A stretch of DNA of 64,000 nt from CBDFLD01 sp965249005 (lineage in GTDB: Bacteria > Acidobacteriota > UBA6911): NCBI GenBank assembly GCA_965249005.1, contig CBDFLD010000006.1:195528-259527 (forward strand). Reading direction: 5' to 3'. A program made the translations under genes and the position numbers. Position 1 is the first letter of the stretch; each line of letters starts with the position of its first letter. Shown piece after piece: positions 55,955-64,000 of the stretch. The notes under the pieces are model-generated. The model made no database searches. It was not told the DNA's origin and saw only the letters and a list, made by a program, of their open reading frames with translations.

Positions 55955-57265
55955 ATGAGTCAGCAGAACTTTGACGTCGTGATCATAGGAGCGGGCATCA
56001 TCGGCTGCTCCATAAGCTTGGAGCTCAGCAAAAAGGGCCACCGCACGTTGAATGTCGATAAACTCGACACGGCCGGATACGGCTCGACCAGCAATTCCTG
56101 TGGCGTGATCCGGGCGCATTACTCCACGGAGCCGGGGGTCCGTTTCGCCTACGAGGGGTTTTTCTACTGGTTGAACTGGAAAGAGCATATCGGGGTCGAG
56201 GACGAACGGGGCCTGGCCAAGTACATCAATTGTGGGACCATTCTGCTTAAGACCCGGGGACATGACTTCAACAAAGTCTTGACGCACTACCGAAACGTGG
56301 GAGTGAAATTCGAGGAGTGGGATAACAAACAGCTGGTCGAGAGGCTCCCCATACTGGATACGAAGTCCTATTGGCCGCCGAGCCGGCCGGAGGACGACGA
56401 GTTTTGGACTCAGCCCACTGGAGAAATCGAAGGGGCTATCTATACTCCCGAATCCGGCTACTGCACCGACCCCAGCCTGGCGACTCACAATGCGATGAGG
56501 GCCGCAGAATCCAAGGGTGGGAAGTTTATCTTCAATCAAGAAGTTGCCGAGGTGCGAAAGTCCAACGGCAAAGTGCAAGGGGTCACGTTGAAGAACGGAG
56601 ATCGAATCGATGCTCCCGTCGTGGTCAACTGCGCCGGTCCTCACTCATTCATTATCAACCGGTTGGCCGGCGTCGAGAAGACCATGAACATCAAGACCAT
56701 GGCGCTGCGCCACGAGGTGCATCATGTCCCGGCGCCACAAGAATTCGACTTTGGAAAGGACGGGATTCACACTTCCGACGGGGACAATCGTGTCTACCTC
56801 CGGCCGGAAGTAGGCAACCACATCCTGGTCGGGAGCGAAGATCCTGAATGCGACAAGAGAGAGTGGGTCGAGGACCCCGATAACTACAATCGCAGTGTCA
56901 CCGAGGCACAGTGGCGGGCACAGGTATATCGCGCCGCGAGGCGGATTCCGAACCTAAAGATTCCAAATCAGCCGCAAGGGGTTGTAGATCTGTACGATGT
57001 CAGCGACGATTGGATTCCGATCTATGACAAATCGGATCTGGGCGGTTTCTATATGGCGATTGGAACGAGCGGGAACCAGTTCAAGACGGCGCCCGTCGTC
57101 GGTTATACCATGGCGAACCTGATTGAAAAGAGCGAGAACGGCCAGGACCATGACAAGGATCCGGTAACGGTCCAGGGTATGCATACCGGGCTGGAATTGC
57201 CCTTGGTCCCATTTTCGAGATTGCGCGAGATCAACCGCGATAGCAGCTTCAACGTGAATGGCTGA
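55955..57265 (+). CDS. FAD-dependent oxidoreductase, sarcosine/dimethylglycine oxidase type
   Basis: ATG 55955 is chosen over ATG 55901 because GGCGGGGGAG lies just upstream. The 436-residue DAO-family flavoprotein has the Rossmann motif VVIIGAGIIGCSISLELSKK near the N-terminus. The covalent-FAD-like segment TSNSCGVIRAHYSTEPGV is near residue 52, VVVNCAGPHSF near 225, and YMAIGTSGNQFKTAPVVGY at the C-terminus. It would oxidise an N-methyl or secondary amine and pass electrons to the ETF encoded next. It is the first gene of the operon (FAD oxidoreductase, EtfA, DgcB-like, EtfB-like, DgcA-like). No tetrahydrofolate-binding domain is attached. Confidence 0.9.
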   Translation: MSQQNFDVVIIGAGIIGCSISLELSKKGHRTLNVDKLDTAGYGSTSNSCGVIRAHYSTEPGVRFAYEGFFYWLNWKEHIGVEDERGLAKYINCGTILLKTRGHDFNKVLTHYRNVGVKFEEWDNKQLVERLPILDTKSYWPPSRPEDDEFWTQPTGEIEGAIYTPESGYCTDPSLATHNAMRAAESKGGKFIFNQEVAEVRKSNGKVQGVTLKNGDRIDAPVVVNCAGPHSFIINRLAGVEKTMNIKTMALRHEVHHVPAPQEFDFGKDGIHTSDGDNRVYLRPEVGNHILVGSEDPECDKREWVEDPDNYNRSVTEAQWRAQVYRAARRIPNLKIPNQPQGVVDLYDVSDDWIPIYDKSDLGGFYMAIGTSGNQFKTAPVVGYTMANLIEKSENGQDHDKDPVTVQGMHTGLELPLVPFSRLREINRDSSFNVNG

Positions 57266-57342
57266 GCGAGGGAGTGGGCCGCCAGCCAGGGACTGGCATG
57301 ACCCCGAGGCAGGGAACACAAGAGTCGGGGTGCTGGGAAGGC

Positions 57343-58302
57343 ATGAACGAGTTGGATGTTCGGGTTTGGGTCATCGATTACGAGGTCAGTCGGTCCACTC
57401 TGGAAAGGCTGGGCGACGGCCGTGTGGTCGCAGACAAGTTGGGTTGCGGCGTTGGTGTTCTCCTGGTGGGGGAGGAACTGGCCGGCTCGGAAACGCTGAT
57501 CCCTCAGGGAGCGGACCAGGTTCGACTCGTCGAGATCCGCGGAAGCCGCCAGCAGACCCAGGTCGACGTTGCCGTGGAGGAGTTGGTAGAGCTGGAGCCG
57601 CGTCTCGTGCTGGCTCCAGGAGATTGTCACGGAAGGGAGTGGGCTGCTCGCCTCGCGGTCCGATGCGGCTGGCAGCTGATTTCGCCGGCCCTGACGGTTG
57701 AAAGCCGCCATGGTCTGCTCCAAGTCTCGGCGCTGGATGACGCGCATCAGTATGCCAGACAGGTCGAAGTCGAACGAAGCCAAACGGCCGTGGTTACCTT
57801 GCGGGCCGGTGTGGCGGAGTCCCTTTCCGTGAACCCGGATCGCAGCGGCCAGGTGATCAAGATTCACCGATCCGCTTCGCCGGAGTCCATCGTGCAGAGC
57901 GCGCTCGTTCCGGCAGATCCCGCGACGGTCGATATCCGCTTTGCGCGTTGTCTGGTTGCCGGCGGTCGGGGGTTGGGAAGTAAAGAGGCTTTCGATACGT
58001 TGCGCGTCTTCGCCGAGCGGATATCGGGCGGGATTGCGGCGAGCCGCATGGCCGTCGACCTGGGCTGGATCGAGTCGGACCGTCAGGTAGGTCAGACAGG
58101 GAAGTCCGTCAAGCCGAACCTTTACATCGCCTGTGGAATCAGTGGCGCCAGCCACCACCTGGAAGGGATGTCGGAAGCCAAACATATCGTAGCGATCAAT
58201 ACCGACGAGCAAGCACCGATCTTCAAGGTCGCCCATATGGGCCTCGTCGCCAATCTTCACGAAGTCCTCGGTCATGCCATAGCAGAGATCTCCGATTCAT
58301 GA
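57343..58302 (+). CDS. Electron transfer flavoprotein alpha subunit (EtfA)
   Basis: ATG 57343 gives 319 residues; an upstream in-frame ATG at 57274 would add 23 unlikely ones. The C-terminal FAD domain is clear: CLVAGGRGLGSKEAFDTLRV, then IAASRMAVDLGWIESDRQVG, QTGKSVKPNLYIACGISGAS, HHLEGM and IVAINTDEQAPIFKVAHMG. The N-terminal half is divergent, as in amine-dehydrogenase-associated ETFs. It accepts electrons from the FAD or DgcA-like oxidases and hands them to the membrane DgcB-like protein. It overlaps that gene by four bases (ATGA). Confidence 0.9.
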   Translation: MNELDVRVWVIDYEVSRSTLERLGDGRVVADKLGCGVGVLLVGEELAGSETLIPQGADQVRLVEIRGSRQQTQVDVAVEELVELEPRLVLAPGDCHGREWAARLAVRCGWQLISPALTVESRHGLLQVSALDDAHQYARQVEVERSQTAVVTLRAGVAESLSVNPDRSGQVIKIHRSASPESIVQSALVPADPATVDIRFARCLVAGGRGLGSKEAFDTLRVFAERISGGIAASRMAVDLGWIESDRQVGQTGKSVKPNLYIACGISGASHHLEGMSEAKHIVAINTDEQAPIFKVAHMGLVANLHEVLGHAIAEISDS

Positions 58303-60335
58303 GCGATCCAGAGCAAGTCACGCGCGTGATCATGGACAACGTTCCGGCCTGGTTGGCGGTGGCGTTTTATACGGCTGCCTTTGCGGCTTGCGGTTTTGCA
58401 GGGCTCGTTTTCATACGTCGCTTCTTGCAGCATCGTCAAGGGAGACCTGCGGCACCGGAACGACCTGCCCAGACATTCGGGAATGCCGCCGGAAACTTGA
58501 TCGGGTACCTTCTCTTTCACAAGGAGTTGTTGCGGGACCGGGCCGCGGGAATCGCTCATCTGCTGGTTTTCTATGGTTTTCTGATACTGTTCATCGGTAC
58601 TTGCCTTGTTTTCCTCGAGCACGACACGCCGCTGCACTTTTTCTATGGACCGTTTTACCTGGTCTCTTCTTTGATCATCGATCTTGGTGGAGTGGCCTTC
58701 ATCGTTGGTCTTGGGATGTTCATCGTACGCCGACTTGCTGAACGCTCCGGCCGCGTGCTTCGGGAGTGGTGGATGCCCGCGATGATCGGACTCTTGCTCG
58801 TCATTGGTTGCACCGGGTTCTTGCTGGAGGGAGCGCGTATCGCCCATCAAATGCCGGCGCATGAGAAGTGGAGCGCTGTAGGCTACACGGTCGCGTCCGC
58901 GATGCGGCTTGCCGGCGTAGACGGGGAATCGGCCCTGTGGCTGCACCGTGTCTTGTGGTCCACCCATGCCGTGTTTTGTGTCCTCTTCTTTGCACTTCTG
59001 CCGTGGAGATTTTTCGGCCACATGGTCTATGGGGCGGCCAGCTGGGCCATTCGAAATAGGCGTCCGTTGGCGGAACTACCGATCTTGCCACTGGATCGTT
59101 CGCCAGGTGCGGCGACCTGGCAGGAGATGAGTCGGCGCGATCTTCTGCAAACGGATGCCTGCACGACCTGCGGCCGGTGCAACGACGCTTGCCCGGCGGC
59201 GGCGGCCGGCAAACCCCTCAAACCCCGGGACGTGATCCTGGGCCTGCGCAGCGCCATGGGTCCGGTGAGCGTCTCGACTATCGGCGACGTTTCACTCGAC
59301 TCCGCGCATCTGTCCCACTGGATCGCAGACGACGTTCTTTGGTCGTGTACCACCTGCGGTGCCTGCAACGATGCCTGTCCAGTCGGAATCGACGTGTTCC
59401 ACAAGATTGTGGATGTCCGGCGCGGACGAGTCGAAGGCGGTCAAATTCCGAAAGCCGCCGAGACGCTTTTTGAAAGTTCGGCGGAGCGGTTCAATCCTTT
59501 CGGCAAGCCACAGAGTCACCGCCTGGAGTGGGCGGCAGGCATCGATCTTCCGGTTGCCCAGCAAGAGGAACCGATTGAGTTGCTCTACTGGGTCGGCTGC
59601 GCCGGAGCATTTGATCCGGATGGCCAGAGCGTCGCTCGCTCGATGATCAAGATCCTACAGCAACTGGAGATTCCCTTTCGCGTGCTGGGGAAAAGTGAAT
59701 GCTGCACGGGCGACCCCGCGCGCCGCATGGGCGAAGAGGGTCTCTTTAGACAGTTGGCTGCCATGAACATCGAAACGTTCCGGCGCCATTCGGTGAAGCG
59801 CATACTCACGGCGTGCCCGCACTGTTTCAACACATTCAAAAACGAGTACCCGTTTCTTGCAGACGCGCTCGACGCTTCGGTCGTCGTGGAGCATCACAGC
59901 GAGTTTTTGGCTCGAATGATTCGAGAACGAAAGATCGTCCTCCCCGAGGCTACCGGGAAAGCAGTGACCTTCCATGATCCCTGCTATCTGGGGCGCGGCA
60001 ACGGACAGACGGAGGCACCTCGCGTGGTGGTTGGAGCCGTATCGAATGAGAACCGTGAAATGCCGCGGCACGGGAGCTCATCATTCTGCTGTGGCGCCGG
60101 TGGCGGAGCCATGTGGCTGGACGTTGCAGGTAAGACCCGTGTCGAGAATATTCGAGCCCGGGAGGCAGCAGATACCGGAGCTGAAACGCTCGTCACCGCG
60201 TGCCCGTTCTGCAAGGGAATGCTCCAGGCAGGCAAGCAGTCGCTCGAGCAAGAAGGTGGGGCGGGAGGGTCATCGAGCACGTTGGGGGATGTTCAGGATC
60301 TCGCGGAATTGATCGTGGCAGCCCAGGGATGGTAA
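58299..60335 (+). CDS. DgcB-like membrane Fe-S/CCG-domain electron-transfer protein
   Basis: The 678-residue protein has five or so transmembrane helices in the first 270 residues (AGIAHLLVFYGFLILFIGTC and others), resembling nitrate-reductase gamma subunits. Two [4Fe-4S] motifs follow, CTTCGRCNDAC near residue 288 and CTTCGACNDACPVG near 350. Two heterodisulfide-reductase-type CCG domains come next: VGCAGAFDP, ECCTGDPARRMGEE, ACPHCFNTFKNEYP, DPCYLGRGNG and FCCGAGGGAMW. This is the domain order of DgcB in dimethylglycine catabolism and of ETF-quinone oxidoreductase-like proteins. It probably moves electrons from ETF to the quinone pool. Confidence 0.92.
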   Translation: MSDPEQVTRVIMDNVPAWLAVAFYTAAFAACGFAGLVFIRRFLQHRQGRPAAPERPAQTFGNAAGNLIGYLLFHKELLRDRAAGIAHLLVFYGFLILFIGTCLVFLEHDTPLHFFYGPFYLVSSLIIDLGGVAFIVGLGMFIVRRLAERSGRVLREWWMPAMIGLLLVIGCTGFLLEGARIAHQMPAHEKWSAVGYTVASAMRLAGVDGESALWLHRVLWSTHAVFCVLFFALLPWRFFGHMVYGAASWAIRNRRPLAELPILPLDRSPGAATWQEMSRRDLLQTDACTTCGRCNDACPAAAAGKPLKPRDVILGLRSAMGPVSVSTIGDVSLDSAHLSHWIADDVLWSCTTCGACNDACPVGIDVFHKIVDVRRGRVEGGQIPKAAETLFESSAERFNPFGKPQSHRLEWAAGIDLPVAQQEEPIELLYWVGCAGAFDPDGQSVARSMIKILQQLEIPFRVLGKSECCTGDPARRMGEEGLFRQLAAMNIETFRRHSVKRILTACPHCFNTFKNEYPFLADALDASVVVEHHSEFLARMIRERKIVLPEATGKAVTFHDPCYLGRGNGQTEAPRVVVGAVSNENREMPRHGSSSFCCGAGGGAMWLDVAGKTRVENIRAREAADTGAETLVTACPFCKGMLQAGKQSLEQEGGAGGSSSTLGDVQDLAELIVAAQGW

Positions 60336-60349
60336 GGAGGCGGTAGGGA

Positions 60350-61336
60350 ATGAAGAAGATCGCCCTTATCTTGGGCACCCCCTTGGATCGAAGGGGAGCC
60401 TTGAGCCAGTCGGATCGAGCCGCTACCTCGATCGCGTTCCAGGCCCTCGAGGGAGAGGTCCATGTCTACAGTGATCGAGAGGAGGGCCTTTGCTACGCCC
60501 TTGCAGCCGGCGCCTCAGAAGGGCATTTCTTACAGAGCCAGAACGAAATAGAATTCGATATTGCGTTGGTCGGCTCGACGGGGGACTTCACTGCAGCCCA
60601 GCTGGCGGAAAGAAAACGGTGTCCGTTGCTCCTCGACATCGTGCAAGTACAGTCACCCGACCAAGAAGGTAGAATGGAAATTGTTCGCGATCTGGGTCAA
60701 GGAGCGAAAGAGGTCTTGACTGTTTCCGGTTCCGTCGTCCTGCGCGTTTCCGAAGAAGCGGACAACACAATGTACGTGTCGCGGTTTCGAAGAGAAACGG
60801 CCGCTGGGTTTTCTGGTGGGCGCGGGGGCGCTCCGCCCGAGTCCTCCCCGGCCGAGCAGCGCTGGGAGCTTGCAAAGCCGAGGGTCAGAATCGGTGATCT
60901 GGCTGCAAAGACAGGGGGGTCGGCAACGAGCCGCGCGGATGCCATATATGGAACGACACAGCCAAAGGGCGAAACCGAGTCCGTCATCACGGGGGATGCG
61001 GCCATGGCGGCAAAGCACCTGCTCCGCTACCTCCGGCACCATGGGTTCATTACGCGTGGGGGCGAGGATGCACGGGACCCCGTTGCTGCCACGTCGGAAC
61101 GGTCCCCGTCCCCTTCGGCCCGAACGGTCGAACGCCCTCGGAGAGGTCCTCGATCGGCCGGGTCCAGGCGCGGACCCCGACCGGTGCCAACCGGAGAACA
61201 GCCGCCGGCACGGGAGAGTCCTTCGCCTGCGGCGGAGACGCCGCGCAGCCGGGGGCCCCGGGACGTAGGGAGCGCTCGAGCGTCGGAACGTCGAAAGCCC
61301 CGCCCTATCAAGGGCGTAGATAACGAACCGCATTAA
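60350..61336 (+). CDS. EtfB-like protein with shortened N-terminus and low-complexity tail
   Basis: By position this is the EtfB of the operon, and parts fit: YALAAGASEGHFL resembles the ALxxGADxAxLV block, then TAAQLAERKRCPLLLDIVQV, and EIVRDLGQGAKEVLTVSGSV with VVLRVSEEADNTMYVSRF. The N-terminal about 50 residues of normal EtfB, with the first strands, look missing or strongly altered. Residues 245-328 are a tail rich in Pro, Arg and Ser (RPRRGPRSAGSRRGPRPVP) that normal EtfB (about 250 residues) does not have. GGAGGCGGTAGGG precedes ATG 60350. Confidence that it is an ETF subunit is moderate. Confidence 0.65.
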   Translation: MKKIALILGTPLDRRGALSQSDRAATSIAFQALEGEVHVYSDREEGLCYALAAGASEGHFLQSQNEIEFDIALVGSTGDFTAAQLAERKRCPLLLDIVQVQSPDQEGRMEIVRDLGQGAKEVLTVSGSVVLRVSEEADNTMYVSRFRRETAAGFSGGRGGAPPESSPAEQRWELAKPRVRIGDLAAKTGGSATSRADAIYGTTQPKGETESVITGDAAMAAKHLLRYLRHHGFITRGGEDARDPVAATSERSPSPSARTVERPRRGPRSAGSRRGPRPVPTGEQPPARESPSPAAETPRSRGPRDVGSARASERRKPRPIKGVDNEPH

Positions 61337-61364
61337 AACATAAACATCATTGGATGAGGAAAAC

Positions 61365-63332
61365 ATGAGTACAACGGAATTGAAATACTTGTTCTCGCCG
61401 ATCCAAGTGGGACCGGTTACCGCCAAGAATCGAATCTGCTGCAGTGCTCACGCCGATGCATTGTCGGACCAAGGAATGCCGGGAGACCGGCAGCGTCTTT
61501 ACTACGAGGAAAAAGCACGGGGCGGATGTGGGTTCATGATGTGCATGGGGGTCTCGAGCGTACATCCCTCGAGCCCCACTCACGACTGGAACAACGTGCA
61601 GCTCTGGGACGACAAGGTCATTCCCTATCTGGAGAAGTTCTCCGAGTCCATTCACAAATATGATTGCCCGGTGATCGCCCAGATAAGCCACAGAGGCCGC
61701 CGGGTGCGGAGTTATCTGGTCTGGAACCGCGTTTATGCTCCGAGCGACATCCGCGAGCCCGAACATCGGGAGTACCCTCACCCCATGGATGAGGCGCAAA
61801 TGGACGAGATGATCCAGGCATTCGCGGATGCCGCTGGCCGTCTCAAGGCAGGAGGTTTCGATGGAGTCGAGATCCAGGCCAGCCATTGCCATCTCATCGA
61901 TCAGTTCTGGACCTCGAATGCCAACATCCGAACCGACCAGTATGGCGGCTCGCTCGACAATCGTTTGCGCTTCGGCGTCCGCGTCATCGAAGCCGTACGG
62001 GAGCGGGTCGGATCCGACTTCGTTGTGGGACTTCGCGTGACCGGCGATGACTTCGAGGAAAAAGGCCTCGACAACGAGAAGATGCAGGAGATCTGCGGGC
62101 GTCTCGATGAATTGAAAATGCTGGACTACTTCAACGTGATCGGGGGAACGGCCGAGAGCTACACCGGAATCGGTCAGGCAGTCCCCAACATGTCCTTCAA
62201 GCTCGGCTTGTATACGTACCTGTCGGCCAGTATCCGGAGGGCGGTCAACGTTCCGGTGATCGCTACCGGGCGAATCGTGGATCCAACGCAAGCAGAGAAA
62301 ATCCTCTCGGCGGGTGAAGCCGATCTCGTGGTCATGAACCGTGCCCTGATCGCGGATCCGCACATGCCCAACAAGGCCAAGGCGGGACAGGCGGAAGACA
62401 TTCGTCAGTGCATGGGATACAACGAAGGCTGCATCGACCGCATCTACGATGGGGTGGGCGTCTCGTGCGTGCAAAACCCCGTTATCGGGAGAGAGGGGCA
62501 GTGGAGGGAAACAAAGCCGGCGGAGGTGAAGAAGAAGGTGGTCGTGGTGGGAGGCGGACCGGCCGGCCTCGAAGCGGCAAGGGTTTCAGCGGAGCGTGGA
62601 CACACCGTGATCCTGTTCGAAAAGGGAGACCAGCTTGGAGGCCAGGCACTCATCGCCAAGCTGGCGCCTAGCCGGCAAGACTACGATGGAGCGACGCGTT
62701 ACTCCAGCATGCAATGCGGCAAGCTCGGGGTCGATGTGCGGCTCAACATGGCGGCCGATTTGGATGCGATACTCGCGGAGTCCCCGGATCACGTAATCGT
62801 CGCCACGGGGGCCGTGGCGAGAAAACCGAATCTGGCCGGTATCGAAAGCCACCAGGTCGCTTCGGTGTGGGAGGTCTTGCAGGGCAAGGCCGGGGACTTG
62901 GGCAACGCCGTCCTGATCATCGACGAGGAATATGGTTATCAGGGCCCGACAACTGCCGAGTTTCTGTTGGATCGCGGGAAGGAAGTCGATCTCATCACGA
63001 GCCAGGAAAAGATTGCGGACTTCTTGGGGCACACGAACCGACCGCCATTGATGCGGCGGATCCTCAAGAAGGGCCTTCAAGTTTTCAACCATCTGGAAGC
63101 TCAGTCACTCAAGGACAATCACCTGATTGCCCGCAACATTTGGACCGGAGATCGACAGCAGGTTGGTCCTTATGACGGCTTTGTCTATGCCTATGGCGGT
63201 ATCCGAGTAGAAACCTTGAGCGAGCCGCTCAAGCAAAAAGGGATAACGGTCGAAGTTGTCGGCGATGCGTTCTCGCCCCGTACGCTCCAGCATGCGATTC
63301 TGGAGGGGCACAACGCTGCTCGTGAGATCTAG
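61365..63332 (+). CDS. DgcA/FadH-like FMN, Fe-S, FAD oxidoreductase
   Basis: ATG 61365 follows GATGAGGAAAAC. The 655-residue protein has an OYE-type FMN barrel (residues 1-340: LFSPIQVGPVTAKNRI, GFDGVEIQASHCHLIDQFW, NIRTDQYGGSLDNRLRFG). A cluster region near 349 reads CMGYNEGCIDRIYDGVGVSC, and an FAD/NAD half begins VVVVGGGPAGLEAARVSAER near 390. It resembles trimethylamine dehydrogenase, 2,4-dienoyl-CoA reductase and the dimethylglycine demethylase subunit DgcA. In the cluster the second Cys of the usual C-x-x-C is Tyr (CMGY), so a [4Fe-4S] cluster would have an unusual ligand set. It closes the demethylase operon. Confidence 0.92.
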   Translation: MSTTELKYLFSPIQVGPVTAKNRICCSAHADALSDQGMPGDRQRLYYEEKARGGCGFMMCMGVSSVHPSSPTHDWNNVQLWDDKVIPYLEKFSESIHKYDCPVIAQISHRGRRVRSYLVWNRVYAPSDIREPEHREYPHPMDEAQMDEMIQAFADAAGRLKAGGFDGVEIQASHCHLIDQFWTSNANIRTDQYGGSLDNRLRFGVRVIEAVRERVGSDFVVGLRVTGDDFEEKGLDNEKMQEICGRLDELKMLDYFNVIGGTAESYTGIGQAVPNMSFKLGLYTYLSASIRRAVNVPVIATGRIVDPTQAEKILSAGEADLVVMNRALIADPHMPNKAKAGQAEDIRQCMGYNEGCIDRIYDGVGVSCVQNPVIGREGQWRETKPAEVKKKVVVVGGGPAGLEAARVSAERGHTVILFEKGDQLGGQALIAKLAPSRQDYDGATRYSSMQCGKLGVDVRLNMAADLDAILAESPDHVIVATGAVARKPNLAGIESHQVASVWEVLQGKAGDLGNAVLIIDEEYGYQGPTTAEFLLDRGKEVDLITSQEKIADFLGHTNRPPLMRRILKKGLQVFNHLEAQSLKDNHLIARNIWTGDRQQVGPYDGFVYAYGGIRVETLSEPLKQKGITVEVVGDAFSPRTLQHAILEGHNAAREI

Positions 63333-63375
63333 CTCCCCGTTTCGTTCACGCGCACTATTATCCTGAGGATTGGAC

Positions 63376-64000
63376 ATGAAGAGAGTCTTGGTTTTCGGTG
63401 ATTCATTGAGCTGGGGATTCATTCCGGGAACGCTGGGGAAACGTTACGGTCCTGATATTCGTTGGCCGAGGGTGCTGCAGACGTTGCTCGGAGATGAGCA
63501 TGAGGTCGTCGAAGAAACGCTCAACGGTCGGACGACGGTTCTGGATGATCCGTACCGGCTCGGCCGAAACGGGCTCGCGTTGCTGCAGCCTCTCCTGGAG
63601 TCCCATGCCCCACTGGATTTGGTGGTCATCATGTTGGGATCGAACGATCTACTGCATCACCGTGATCTGACCGCGTTTGACGTGGCCAGGGGGGTGAATC
63701 TGCTGGTCGACGTCGTCCAGCGATACGTGGGCGAGTGCCAGGTCCGTCCGTCCGAGGTTCTGATCATGGCTCCACCCTGTGGAGAATCCCTGTCTGCGGA
63801 CATGGCACCCGGCTGCAAAGGGGAGCTGTCGAAATTCGCGGATGTGGCTCCCGCGTTGAAAGCCCTTGCAGAGCAGAAAGGATGTCATTTCTTCGATGTC
63901 ACCCGCGTGGTGGAACGAAAAGAAGTATCCGACGGCATACATCTCAACGAAGACGCAAACAAACGGCTGGCCCGCGAATTCTCCGGCACGCTCAAAGAGA
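63376..64000 (+). CDS. SGNH/GDSL hydrolase (arylesterase-like), cut by window edge
   Basis: The gene starts at ATG 63376 after GAGGATTGG and is open to base 64000, so 208 residues are visible, probably nearly all. Block I is RVLVFGDSLSWGF with the nucleophilic Ser. The Gly block is ETLNGRTT, block III is VVIMLGSNDLLHH, and the C-terminal catalytic Asp/His block is VSDGIHLNEDANKRLA. These enzymes hydrolyse small esters, lactones or O-acetyl groups. No signal peptide is present, so it is cytoplasmic. It follows the demethylase operon by 43 bases, possibly as its last member. Confidence 0.88.
   Translation, partial: MKRVLVFGDSLSWGFIPGTLGKRYGPDIRWPRVLQTLLGDEHEVVEETLNGRTTVLDDPYRLGRNGLALLQPLLESHAPLDLVVIMLGSNDLLHHRDLTAFDVARGVNLLVDVVQRYVGECQVRPSEVLIMAPPCGESLSADMAPGCKGELSKFADVAPALKALAEQKGCHFFDVTRVVERKEVSDGIHLNEDANKRLAREFSGTLKE

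Noticed and set aside
1..64000. Possible tRNA, rRNA or CRISPR array
   Set aside because: No cloverleaf with the GGTTCGAAT-type arm in a proper context, no rRNA-like stretch and no regularly spaced short repeats were seen by eye; a tRNAscan or CRISPR finder run would settle it.

Overview
The window looks like a piece of a chromosome or metagenome-assembled contig from a Gram-negative, mainly aerobic heterotrophic bacterium with fairly high G+C. Lipoprotein and secreted proteins, fused indolepyruvate:ferredoxin oxidoreductases, secreted sulfatases, phytanoyl-CoA-type dioxygenases, an M81 (MlrC-like) protein and several eukaryotic-like Ser/Thr kinase genes of the kinase-TolB/WD40 and kinase-TPR type fit Acidobacteriota-like or symbiont/particle-associated lineages (Entotheonella or Poribacteria style). 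No rRNA, ribosomal protein or other marker is present, so the phylum is only a guess. No tRNA, rRNA or CRISPR array was recognised.

Layout. 0-14 kb: a partial fused indolepyruvate oxidoreductase at the left edge, a DpgC-like oxygenase, an internally deleted penicillin/AHL-acylase pseudogene, a secreted MsrA bracketed by two palindromic REP-like repeats, an acyl-CoA ligase, an alpha/beta-hydrolase remnant, a second complete indolepyruvate oxidoreductase and a secreted sulfatase. 14-27 kb: class I fumarase, a group II intron placed between two convergent genes, an IlvD/Edd dehydratase, two large secreted PHP-type metallohydrolases (CehA-like and DUF3604), a small secreted helical protein and a PIG-L/LmbE deacetylase.

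27-41 kb is a scrapyard of mobile and broken genes. It holds an IS1380-family element (copy 1), a second type of IS1380 element, at least three decayed kinase genes, a membrane patatin, a membrane alpha/beta hydrolase, and truncated amidase and glycosidase genes. One kinase-TolB gene is split by about 4.6 kb, and its two halves rejoin exactly in frame (883 residues) between copies of TCTAC.

41-56 kb is a catabolic region. It has an operon of two thiolase-like proteins, which lack the usual nucleophilic cysteine, with two DUF35 Zn-ribbon/OB proteins; a Na+/solute symporter; two PhyH dioxygenases around a D-threonine-aldolase-like enzyme and an M81 protein; a lone imidazolonepropionase; and a second sulfatase gene. 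That sulfatase is interrupted by IS copy 2 with a CTAG duplication, and removing the IS restores a 510-codon frame.

56-64 kb is a tightly packed operon for oxidative demethylation of an N-methylated amine. It encodes an FAD oxidoreductase of the sarcosine/dimethylglycine type, EtfA, a membrane DgcB-like Fe-S protein, an unusual EtfB-like protein with a low-complexity tail, and a DgcA/FadH-like flavoprotein with one cluster cysteine replaced by tyrosine. A GDSL hydrolase running off the right edge follows.
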